From positions 1-15,328 of the forward strand of contig JAAAIG010000893.1 in assembly GCA_015852425.1 (NCBI GenBank): a stretch of 15,328 nt of DNA, in the 5' to 3' direction. The notes beneath the pieces were generated by a model. It made no database searches. It saw nothing but the letters and a program-made list of their open reading frames with translations, and was not told where the DNA came from. A program made the position numbers and the translations under genes. The DNA comes from Gryganskiella cystojenkinii (Eukaryota; Mortierellomycota; Mortierellomycetes; Mortierellales; Mortierellaceae). Shown here piece by piece: positions 1 through 7,260 of the stretch (positions are counted from its first letter, which is position 1; each line of letters starts with the position of its first letter).

Positions 1-2
1 AC

Positions 3-59
3 AAGAGAACAGCTGCCGACTATGTCAAATACGTTTACGAGAATGTTCTCTTGACGTAG
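3..59 (+). CDS. Possible 3' end of an upstream gene (partial)
   Basis: A reading frame enters from the left edge and stops at TAG 57-59. It gives an 18-residue tail, KRTAADYVKYVYENVLLT, with a plausible amphipathic helix composition (alternating Y, V and L with charged residues). The other two forward frames are also open over this short distance, so the evidence is only that this frame has the most protein-like composition. No family can be named from so few residues. It may equally be untranslated sequence. Confidence 0.2.
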   Translation, partial: KRTAADYVKYVYENVLLT

Positions 60-167
60 CATAGGAAATTATTGTTTTTCAAAAATTTATGTCCACCATG
101 ACTTCTTCAGTGGTACTGTACAAGATCTGCCAACTCATAGTGAAAATGGTGATTTTCGGCTTTTTTT

Positions 168-1211
168 TTGCAATTGCCCTGTCAATATTTTTTCTACTAC
201 TGTAAAATCTTACTGGAGACCCTCCTGAACAGTATCCTTGTGGATGCATTCCAGGACTTTGAGCCGTTCTTGCAAAAGATGTCTCAACTCACGGATCTGG
301 ATATTGGCAACTTCTTTCCAGTAATTACGGATGCGAATCTGACATGTCTTGTTGATGCGCTGCCAAGACCGCGTTGGTTATTGATCGCGAACACTCAGAT
401 CACGAACACGTCCTTGATTTATTTGGCGGAAAGGGTCACTCAACTCTGTGATCTCTTTATCCTTGGATGCGATCAAGTGACGAAACTGGGGTTGATCGAG
501 TTTTTGGAACTTATCCAACAGGCGTCAGTTCCGCCGACTGGACATCACATATTGTCGATTGGATGGGGCCTCCGTGACAGAGATCCGAAAGACAGTTCAG
601 TGGATGGCCCAAGAGTTTGGAGTTACGGAGGAGATCGAGGTCGAGGGTGATGATCAGTTTTCGGATAGTCTTGCCGAGGGTGAGGAGGAAGAAGGGGAAG
701 AACACGACGAGGATGAAGAAGAGGAGGAAGAAGAGGACGAGGAGGAGCAAGACACTGATCAATTTGCCGATCAAGAAAACGACCATCACGGAGCCGAGGA
801 ATTTGAGTCTCTAGAGCAGGTCACTGATCTCGACGAGGATGAGCTTGCAGCCGTTTTGGAAGAGAACAGTCTGGCGCAGGATACCGCCTTACCAGCAGCA
901 AACCACTCTGGTTTCGGCACAAGCCACGATGCTATCGGCGAGGATTAGGAAATCGAGTCAAACGAGTCGAATCAAGACAAAGGCGACGACAGTGACAATC
1001 ACGGCTCCCATGATGAGGGAGAGAATGAGGTCTTCAGCGAATTCAGTGATACATTCTCCGATCAAGAGGATGATTCGTTTTTCGCTCGATCTTCGTTATC
1101 TTCGTGGTCATTGTCCAGATCAAGAAAGTATCCTCTTTCTCTCAGTCGTCATCAGCCCCGGTGTTTGCCAACCAAGGCATCTTACAGATGCTGCAGGAAA
1201 GCCAGTTTTGA
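168..1211 (+). pseudogene. Broken F-box/LRR-type gene with acidic C-terminal region
   Basis: Three successive frames read as one leucine-rich-repeat protein. Frame 3 (about 180-525) has LRR-like units such as LTDLDIGNF, NLTCLVDAL and LCDLFILGCDQVTKLGLIEF. Frame 1 continues with an LRR unit (FRRLDITYCRLDGASVTEIR, from about 529), then a very acidic E/D-rich stretch (about 625-860), and meets TAG at 946-948. Reading past that stop keeps an acidic S/D/E composition to about 1085. A third frame then ends with APVFANQGILQMLQESQF and TGA at 1209-1211, which looks like a natural C-terminus. This implies a frameshift near 520-530, a nonsense codon at 946 and a second frameshift near 1085-1130. No F-box is visible, and the 5' end is unclear and preceded by T-rich sequence. 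LRR proteins of this style are usually substrate receptors of SCF ubiquitin ligases; this copy is probably non-functional. Introns could explain one shift, but I saw no convincing splice pair. An AATAAA lies downstream at 1422-1427. Confidence 0.55.
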
Positions 1212-1574
1212 AGGACGCAGCGTCTGTATGCGGTTATCGTCAATAGCCCTAATAAGTTGGAGTGCGGAGGAGTGATGTGATAAGATGGACGGATAGTTCG
1301 TCTACATGTTTGAAGTGGAAGGAACCTATCATCATCATAGACTGGCAATAAAGTATAGATCCTTAGACAATAATAGCGCTTCATTTCTCTTTTGGTCTCT
1401 GATGAGCACAGTTTGAGAGTTAATAAAATAATCCCCAAAAAGGACTGATCGACTCTGACGGAACGAGGATGGTGTCATAAGTCATTAGATATCAACCAAG
1501 TCCTTGCCTGAATTATTACTACTTTCCAAGGCTCCGCCACTTTTTATTTGTACAGCACGTGTTTAAAAGGTTAG
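1212..1574. other. Intergenic sequence, no gene seen
   Basis: No reading frame with protein-like composition is visible on either strand. The only recognisable signal is an AATAAA polyadenylation-type hexamer at 1422-1427, about 210 bases after the last recognisable codon of the upstream pseudogene. Confidence 0.4.
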
Positions 1575-1697
1575 TCATCTCGAGGTAATGGATCTGACAC
1601 TGCTCTTGGCTCTAGACATCAAACGTCGCTCCACGAATCCATGTGCAACTACCAAGGCGAACAATGTGAACGTAGCAATCACTGCTGTGACTATCGC
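1575..1697 (-). CDS. Possible terminal exon with a membrane segment
   Basis: Read on the minus strand, the frame ending in TGA at 1575-1577 encodes a hydrophobic stretch (AIVTAVIATFTLFALVVAHG) of transmembrane length, then a basic Arg/Lys/Ser-rich tail ending SITSR. That is the usual shape of a single-pass anchor with a cytoplasmic tail (positive-inside rule). The frame is closed upstream by TAA, so this would have to be a last exon; AG acceptors are available just inside (near 1685). Further upstream on the minus strand (near 1875-1895) a CTAAC plus TTTATTTCCAG arrangement resembles an intron 3' end, but I could not join the pieces into one coherent gene. It could be a gene remnant or chance. 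Confidence 0.3.
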   Translation of the reverse strand, partial: AIVTAVIATFTLFALVVAHGFVERRLMSRAKSSVRSITSR

Positions 1698-2374
1698 TGC
1701 GACAAGTTCCCATATTTAAAAAAAATGAAAACAATACTGTTTCGCTGATACTTTGAAGTCTTGGTGGCGAATTAGGTATTTTCAGCTCATTAAAGAAGAG
1801 GGAAAAGATCGTAAAGTTGACAATGCAGTGTCAGGCGGGTGGGTCTTGCAGTATGTCTTGGCGGGACGAACAAGTGGTGACCTGGAAATAAACCTAGGTT
1901 AGATAAATATAAATGCGAGTGAAGCGGTGAGTGCACGCTAGGTGAAACTCGTGGGATCATGCGCTTTTAGCACGAAACTCATACTCGGCTGTTTCTTGAA
2001 GGAAAAATCGATCGATTTCGATGCAAATGCAGCGGAGAACTATCTGCCCCATCCCTCCATCCACCCTACTTTCCTGCGGGAGGCCGAGATACAAAAGGAG
2101 TGATTATTGGACGTGATTTGTCCCTTCATTTTTGTGCAACGCGATTCCTGCAAAAAAATCTTGTTCCTAGCAGAAGACATGATTCTCGTCGCCACAAGAG
2201 AACGGAACGACTACAGTAAGTCGCCATGTATCCTTATGAAAATAGATCGATGATTGGAGATTGCGAACGACACACTATTTCGCTAATGGATAGGTTCAGT
2301 CCAGCGCATTTGCCAGCAGTTGCTGTGTGGTTTTATTCATTTTTTTTTTGGGATCACCTTGCATATATTCTCTT
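1698..2374. other. Intergenic sequence, no confident gene
   Basis: Apart from the splice-acceptor-like motif on the minus strand near 1875-1895, I see no reading frame with protein-like composition. There are short A and T runs, for example the T run at 2340-2349. Confidence 0.35.
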
Positions 2375-2610
2375 TATTCGTTACCCACGCTCTCGCACGT
2401 TCCTAATGCCTGAAATCAGTCTGCGTGTATTCTCTTCATTCTTTACCCACGCTCTCACACGCTCTTGTGCCCCAAGCCCACTTGAATGTAGACTACTCTC
2501 TTTCTTTCGTTGCCCATGCTTTCGCACGGTTCTTGTGCCCATGTCGCCTTGCATGCATCTCCTTCATCAGAAACTGGACTTTCGAGTATTTCCCCACGCT
2601 CGAACTTCGT
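2375..2610. repeat. Degenerate pyrimidine-rich tandem repeat, about 62-80 bp period
   Basis: A core similar to TTACCCACGCTCTCGCACG occurs at 2381-2399, 2443-2461 and 2510-2528, with a more diverged copy (CCCCACGCTCGAAC) at about 2591-2604. Intervals are about 62, 67 and 80 bases. Each core is preceded by a T/C-rich stretch (ATTCTCTTTATTC, ATTCTCTTCATTC, CTCTTTCTTTC) and the second and third are followed by TTGTGCCC. The open frame across this region (2226-2720) is explained by the repeat composition and is not a believable protein. Confidence 0.6.
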
Positions 2611-2817
2611 TATGCATGGTGAACATATTCTTTCTTGAGCTAAGCGCCATGGTTGCTTCCATTTACCTTTCCCTCGCCCTTTGTCATCTCATGCAAGTGC
2701 GCTTATGCAATTCTCATTAGTCTAGACGCACCCACAGTTTTGGCAAGAATCAGCAGGGAGTAGGTTGGTATCATACACTGTTGTACTTCAATTGGCCCGG
2801 GTTACCCGTACTTTAAG

Positions 2818-2823
2818 TATAAG
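2818..2823 (+). promoter_or_regulatory. TATA-like box of the beta-trefoil gene
   Basis: TATAAG lies about 120 bases upstream of the ATG at 2940. It is followed by a C/T-rich leader with several ACATTT(C)CAGTC-like repeats (2887-2930), typical of fungal 5' untranslated regions. Position and composition support a promoter; this was not tested. Confidence 0.4.
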
Positions 2824-2939
2824 AGAGCAAGCTCATACCTGAATTGCACCATCTCATCCTTCTTTCAACGCACCTTCCACCTCCCTTACATTTCCAGTCA
2901 TACCTTTACATTTCCCAGTCAAATCTTTACATTCACACG

Positions 2940-3341
2940 ATGTCCCCAACTGGTATCCCCCAAACCGCGGTCCGTATCAAGAACGTCCAAACCGGCCGTT
3001 GCTTGTACGATAACGCCAACAAAGGCTTGATCTCTTGGCAAGATTCGACCAACGATGATGGTTATTGGTACATCACGCCTATCGCCGACAACGAGTACAA
3101 GATCAAGAACCGTCTTACCGGCAATTGCATTTATTACAACGTCGGTCACAAGAAGCCCATTTCCTGGGAGGATTCGGCTAACGCAGATGGAAAATGGGAA
3201 CTGCAGCGGCTGCATGATGGCAACTTCAAGATTCGAAACCTTCTCACGTCCAATATGTGGTTGTTCGACAACCAAGAGAAGGGCCTCATCGGTTACCCAG
3301 ACAACAACAACACAGATGGCATGTGGACCATTTTGGCCTAG
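2940..3341 (+). CDS. Three-repeat beta-trefoil (ricin-B/fascin-like fold) protein
   Basis: The 133-residue protein is built from three homologous units at about residues 11-48, 53-90 and 96-131. Each starts with an (R/K)IKN or KIRN strand, has an xTG/xTS turn, and ends with a DGxW motif (DGYW, DGKW, DGMW). Three such units of about 40 residues each are the signature of a beta-trefoil; DGxW sits where the QxW motif lies in ricin-B lectins. No signal peptide or membrane segment is visible, so a cytosolic or unconventionally released protein is likely. Ligand binding, perhaps carbohydrate, is inferred from the fold and not shown by specific residues. The ATG at 2940 is chosen because upstream in-frame codons include only a non-ATG start and read through the leader. 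The gene is intronless, with a TATA-like box and C/T-rich leader, and stands isolated between repeat-rich spacers, which suggests strong independent expression. Confidence 0.85.
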   Translation: MSPTGIPQTAVRIKNVQTGRCLYDNANKGLISWQDSTNDDGYWYITPIADNEYKIKNRLTGNCIYYNVGHKKPISWEDSANADGKWELQRLHDGNFKIRNLLTSNMWLFDNQEKGLIGYPDNNNTDGMWTILA

Positions 3342-3987
3342 ATCGATTGACCGATCAGAACAAGGAGTGTTCCTGAGCTCTCTTTTTTTTTTTTTTTTTG
3401 CGCATGGCATTCTTGGTCTTCAACGATATCCATAGTTTCCTTTAAAACACTTGCGTCTTTGAAAATATAAACGTCCCCTAGTTTTTTTTTTTTTTTTGTA
3501 AATTTTCGCTGGCAATTGGCGGGCATTGTGCTCTGTTTGAAAACTTTCGATGTTGGTGAGCACAAAGAGTAAGATGGCTATCGATGGTTTTTAGCGCTGC
3601 AACAAAAATCTTGCGATGACATTTGACAGATGAGATGTACTGTATACCACACTTCCCGAACCCTCTTTATTTGAACATCGTTTGTTGCGTCCCACTTAAA
3701 AGGACGCAGGAATGATGGTTTTCCAAAAGGGAAAATTGAGTAACGAGAAAAAGAGTTGTTTTATATCCGTGCTTGTGAGGTGCGACACTTGGCAAGGAGA
3801 AAACTCTTAATGAATAAGAGAATGGAATCTTTTCGTTCAAAAGCATCGCCGGGTACTTGTCAAATTTCATCCCAAAATGGCCTGTGATTTACACGGTGTG
3901 GATCTTGGTTGCAGTATTCGTGCGCTCACTACTTTTTAATCTGCATTCATCAAGTGACCCCAGTGGAAACGCAAAGGATAACTAACT
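3342..3987. other. Intergenic spacer with two long poly-T tracts
   Basis: This stretch holds the 3' region of the trefoil gene, a 17-base T run at 3383-3399 and a 16-base T run at 3482-3497. The frames that cross it are low-complexity or lack domain features. I see no RNA gene or convincing reading frame here before the SINE-like element. Confidence 0.4.
3978..3987. repeat. Left target-site duplication of the SINE-like element
   Basis: The 10-mer ATAACTAACT is repeated exactly at 4131-4140, directly flanking the tRNA-derived element on both sides. Confidence 0.65.
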
Positions 3988-4130
3988 ATTACGGGAGCCA
4001 GGCCCGATGGCTCACTTAGCACAGTGATTAGGCTCCCCGCTTTGAAAGTAAAGCGGCCGGGTTCGAGTCCCGGTTAAGGCACAGCTTAAAACGGCTATAT
4101 AGGTCCGCTAGAAGAAAGCGGCAAAAAATC
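3988..4130 (+). mobile_element. tRNA-derived SINE-like retroelement, 143 bp
   Basis: The element carries a Pol III A-box-like sequence TGGCTCACTTAG at 4008-4019 and a perfect B box GGTTCGAGTCC at 4060-4070, spaced about 40 bases apart as in tRNA genes. The T arm is canonical: stem CCGGG/CCCGG (4057-4061/4069-4073) with a 7-base loop. The anticodon region is a 7-bp hairpin (4037-4043/4050-4056) with a non-standard 6-base loop, and the would-be acceptor stem (4002-4008 against 4074-4080) pairs at only four of seven positions. It is therefore tRNA-derived rather than a working tRNA. A tRNA-unrelated tail follows (4081-4121) with a small hairpin CCGCT/AGCGG and a short A6 run at 4123-4128. There is no internal TTTT, so Pol III could transcribe the whole unit; TTTT occurs just past it at 4140-4143. 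Exact 10-bp direct repeats flank it, the mark of retroposition by LINE machinery. Known family: none recognised. Confidence 0.65.
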
Positions 4131-4140
4131 ATAACTAACT
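4131..4140. repeat. Right target-site duplication of the SINE-like element
   Basis: Exact copy of the ATAACTAACT at 3978-3987, immediately after the A-rich end of the element. Confidence 0.65.
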
Positions 4141-4632
4141 TTTAGTACGCCAACAAGAAGCCATACCAGGGCAAGCTCCAAAGTTGAAGTCCGACGGTTT
4201 CAAGCATACCAATAACCCAAAGTAGACAAATATACAGGTGGTGGAGAAAAAGTACATCCACGGGGGGTGTGGCGTGTGTTGCCACGGGGGGGGGGGGGTG
4301 ATTGTTCCTTTTTCCCTTAAAAAAACTCTGTTATGGAGCATAGCCCACATGCGGCGTGCGCAAAATTATCTCCCATAGACAAAATGACAAATCGAAAACA
4401 GGCAGATGATCACCCCGTTGAGGGTTTCATTTAATGACAGAGGCAGACATCGCCAGTTGATGCTCACCTACAAGCGAGAGGACGTAACATTATAAAACTG
4501 CAGAGGCACATAAAAACGAGGTCATCTCTTTTTCTTTCTGAAAAGGTCTCAAGTTTTTTCTCTCTGCATTGCCCCTCGCATTCTAACCCCAATTACACAG
4601 CTCATTTTCATTACCACCTACAGAAAAAAAAA
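4141..4632. other. Intergenic spacer with G13 tract and promoter of the small secreted gene
   Basis: It contains a duplicated CCACGGGGGG motif (about 4258-4266 and 4282-4298), the second grown to a run of 13 G at 4286-4298. It ends in a pyrimidine-rich leader upstream of the ATG at 4633. The minus-strand frame at 4135-4350 is crossed by the G tract (a Pro run) and has no recognisable domain. Confidence 0.4.
4491..4497 (+). promoter_or_regulatory. TATA box of the small secreted protein gene
   Basis: A consensus TATAAAA lies 136 bases upstream of the ATG at 4633. It is followed by a T/C-rich stretch (about 4526-4565), where transcription start and leader are expected. Confidence 0.5.
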
Positions 4633-4851
4633 ATGAGATCCATTGTTACTCTTGCACTTTTGGCCGTCATGGCTGCGACCGTCGTCTCTGCTACACCCAT
4701 GACAGGACGCGATCTAGTTACCTTTGGATCGTCCGAGCATGAATCTCAACCAGATGGTGCAGACCGATATGACACTGCATCCGAGCCTACGAACGAAGAC
4801 GGTCTCTGGGTGGATACACCATTTCCCGATGAACAACGAGACGACAACTAG
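4633..4851 (+). CDS. Small secreted acidic protein, 72 residues
   Basis: The product has a clear signal peptide at residues 1-20 (MRS, then hydrophobic IVTLALLAVMAATVV, then SA before TPM), with a likely cut after Ala20. The mature part is about 52 residues, hydrophilic and acidic (many D and E), with no cysteine, so it is not a disulfide-rich effector. I recognise no family. Support for a real gene comes from the TATAAAA at 4491, the A-rich context directly before the ATG and the AATAAA at 4993-4998 about 140 bases after the stop. The product is expected to be secreted or placed in the cell wall; any role is unknown. The short length and lack of domains leave some doubt that it is a complete gene. 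Confidence 0.65.
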   Translation: MRSIVTLALLAVMAATVVSATPMTGRDLVTFGSSEHESQPDGADRYDTASEPTNEDGLWVDTPFPDEQRDDN

Positions 4852-5160
4852 CACCGTCATTGATGACGTGTCTTGACTTCAGATTTTTCTTCATCTTTAT
4901 CCTCCCCTCAAGTTCTTTTTCGTAACTCCCATAATTTAACCATCTATCTTGATTCCTGATCCACATGCAGAAATACGATGTCAAGATATGCAAATAAAAA
5001 AGAACATTCTTTCCTTGGAAAGGATCGTTATCAACATCGAACTAAAGAGGGAAAAAAAATCAGAGCATAGGACGTACTGTATTGCTGTTTCGACATATTT
5101 TACACTTTCACTTGTTAAGCAGTGTTCCTTTTATTTCAATATCACTTTTCTTTTTTTTGG
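4852..5160. other. 3' spacer with a polyadenylation signal
   Basis: AATAAA at 4993-4998 is the likely poly(A) signal of the small secreted protein gene. The rest is A/T-rich with no believable reading frame. Confidence 0.4.
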
Positions 5161-5919
5161 TCATTCAATGCCATGGCTATGAAAGAAATCGTTCAACTCT
5201 TGGACCGTATCCCAGTCTGGATTTGCAGAAGTTACGTCCACGTGTGAAAGTCTTGGCCAATGATCTACCATCCACTGAGTCTTGGCAAGGCCCATCTCTT
5301 GTTGAAAATCATCTTTGAGTATCAAAACCTGTAGCGATTTCAAATCACGTAATCGGTCAAGGCCGTGATCTAGTCGAATTTGTTGATAGAGGACCAGACC
5401 TTGGTAATTTCCTTTTGAGCTTAGCAACTCCCAGGTCTGAAGACACTTCGGGGCCGCGATTTGATCCAAGAAAATGGTTGAAGGGGTCCATGGTGATGAC
5501 GAGAACGACAAAGCCAAGGACGAGAGGACGACGACTCTGCTTCCAATGGCTCCGTAGCCGCGGTCACCACAACTGGAACTGGTATAGTCACCGCAAGTGG
5601 AATTGGGGTTTGATGCACAAGGGTTAAACACAGCTCTCAAAGATTCTTGCACACCCAGGGACGAGGATCGGATCAGGATCAAAGTGTTGAGGCTGATCAA
5701 AATTTGTCGGGATCACTCGCTCATCTTCTCCACAGGCAGATCGACAAATTCGAAATCCAATCGAGAGAGTCTCGGCAGTTGTCCCGGTGTCTGAAGAGAG
5801 GAGACAGGAGGGCAACAACCTTCAAGCACATCCCAAGCCGACGAATACGGAAGATCTGGACCAAAGTTATAAAAGATAGTAAGAAGCACAGGAACATGCG
5901 GGGAAATGTGTGCTCGCAC
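5161..5919 (-). pseudogene. 5'-truncated LRR (F-box-family-like) pseudogene
   Basis: One minus-strand frame runs from 5919 to the TGA at 5161-5163, broken by a single in-frame TGA at 5713-5715. The upstream part has an LRR-like unit (LPRLSRLDFEFVDLP). The downstream part contains KCLQTWELL, then LDRLRDLKSLQVLIL, WMVDHWPRLSHVDV and a short acidic C-terminus. This order (low-complexity Ser/Thr stretch, then two or three LRRs, then a WMVxHWPRL-type end) matches what I recall of C-termini of fungal F-box/LRR proteins; that recall is not a database result. No F-box or start codon is present, and a TAA at 5920-5922 closes the frame on the 5' side, so the front half of the gene is missing. Its broken front end lies next to the broken front of the WD40 fragment on the other strand. 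It is probably non-functional. Confidence 0.55.
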
Positions 5920-5949
5920 TTAGGCGAGAAAGTTGGCGTCAACAAGATT

Positions 5950-6625
5950 ATATAAGAGTGCAGCTGGTCTTGTTTTGACAAGCCATGCCGAGGCTGCTAC
6001 AAGCGTAACTTGTTCTCTTAGTGGCCATCAGATCGCATTAGGAAGTTTCGATAATACTGTGCGACTATGGGATTCGCGAACCGGTGCAGCTGGTCTTCTC
6101 TTGATTGGCCATACCGGCTGTGATAACAGCGTGGCATATTATTATTCCAGTGGCCATCAGATCGCGAGTGGCAGTAACGACAACACCGTGCGGATATGGA
6201 ATGCACAAACCGGCATGGCTGGCCATGTCTTGACTGGTCATAAATGCGGGGTTAGAAGCGTGGCATATTCACCCAGTGGCCATCAGATCGCGAGTGGCAG
6301 TGTTAATGAAACTGTGCAGCTGTGGGGCACGGATACAGGTCGATGTTTGGCGGTTGTCAGCGATCTCCCTGGTGCGGTCCGTAGCGTTTCATGGAGATTG
6401 ACCGACGTTGGCAGTTATTTTATAACTGGCTGTGATAGTGGCTCGGTTTCTATGTGGGAAGTTGCCGAAAACAAAGACGATGTTTTTTTTTTTGACATTC
6501 AGGTGCGCCTACAATTGAACTCTGCGCAGAGTAGTCTTGTTCTGTCTCGCGTATCTATCGAAGGCGTACACGGCCTGAGTGAGTCCAATATTCGATTATT
6601 ACAGCAGCGCGGGCAGTGGGGATGA
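5950..6625 (+). pseudogene. 5'-truncated WD40 tail of a NACHT/STAND-type protein
   Basis: The frame closed upstream by TAG at 5921-5923 has no ATG near its start. Family-like sequence begins at about 5953 (AAGLVLTSH) and contains three WD40 blades with GHQIA(L/S)GS and (D/E)(N/T)TVRLWD-type motifs, then a diverged fourth blade (SYFITGCDSGSVSMWEV). A C-terminal region follows with VEGVHGLSE-like and IRLLQQRGQ sequence. The N-terminal NACHT ATPase and most blades expected in such proteins are absent, so only the sensor tail remains. Blade starts share a 16-base identity (GTGGCCATCAGATCGC at 6021, 6150 and 6276; periods 129 and 126 bases), meaning recent blade duplication or homogenisation. The end RGQWG then TGA may come from loss of one G in a GGGG run near 6611, since the neighbouring frame would read RGAVG. 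Intact relatives act in self/non-self recognition; this copy is most likely a relic. Confidence 0.6.
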
Positions 6626-6823
6626 CTAGATAGTATGGCATCCCTCCAACAAGAAGCCGTATATGCACCATCCCGTCAACATCCCCCCGGTCATGGATGG
6701 CCATATACTAGTCACTTGTAGAAAATATAAATACTTTCAAAACAAAACAAAAAAAAAAAAGATTAGCAAACGGATCCGAAAGACCTTAGCAGGTAACAGA
6801 AACGGGACAAACGTTTTCCGTGA
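6626..6823. other. Short A-rich spacer
   Basis: It holds an A-rich run (about 6741-6762) and no believable gene. It lies between the WD40 relic and the inverted-repeat structure. Confidence 0.3.
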
Positions 6824-6890
6824 TATATTTAACGGGCATATGGTTTTTACTGGCAATCTGTTTACTGGCAGTGCTCGAATAATTTATTCT
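6824..6890 (+). repeat. Left arm of a long inverted repeat
   Basis: This 67-base arm is the reverse complement of 7261-7329 with two substitutions and a 2-base indel. A 46-base core (6834-6879) is identical. The arm itself contains TTTACTGGCA twice (about 6846 and 6862). Confidence 0.85.
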
Positions 6891-7260
6891 TTGAGTATTT
6901 CCCTTGAATAGTTCAACTATCCGGGCGCTTCCCCAACATTTTCTCGATGCCCCGCTGCTGCCCTCGCTCTCTTTGATGACCACCTCACAAAATTCAACGT
7001 ATGAATGACACCATATATGATATAAAACCACTGCCGTTACCATGGGCTCTGGAGTGACCAAACAATGTACAACCTCCTTAGCAGTGAAATTGAGTTTACC
7101 ATTCAAAGAGAAACCAACAAATCTGAATGCAAATACGGGTGAGTTGGATTGTAGAAAGATTAACTGTAGGTACAGTGCATGAAGTGGAGGAGTACTGAGG
7201 GTATGGCCGAAAATATGATACGCAATTCAATTCTCAAAACTATTCAATGAAAAAGAACTA
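6891..7260. other. Interior of the inverted-repeat structure
   Basis: A 370-base interior lies between the arms. On the minus strand it has an open frame (7106 down to 6786, ending inside and past the left arm) preceded by a good intron-end motif (pyrimidine-rich, then TTTGCATTCAG at about 7126-7136). It may hold a last exon of the decayed minus-strand gene to its right. No transposase or other domain is recognisable. Confidence 0.35.

Noticed and set aside
511..789. Minus-strand frame with long Leu/Phe/Val runs
   Set aside because: It is the antisense shadow of the E/D-rich coding stretch on the plus strand.
2226..2720. 164-residue plus-strand frame
   Set aside because: Composition is that of the T/C-rich tandem repeat; no domain, no promoter signal, and another frame across the same repeat is also open.
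2844..2939. Extended N-terminus of the trefoil protein
   Set aside because: The extension starts at TTG and translates the pyrimidine-rich leader. The first ATG in frame is at 2940, where the fold begins.
4002..4081. A functional tRNA gene
   Set aside because: The T arm and B box are perfect, but the acceptor stem pairs at only four of seven positions and the anticodon arm has a 7-bp stem with a 6-base loop. With flanking 10-bp duplications, a tRNA-derived SINE fits better.
4135..4350. Minus-strand frame with Pro run
   Set aside because: Created by the G13 tract; no homology-like features and it abuts the SINE insertion.
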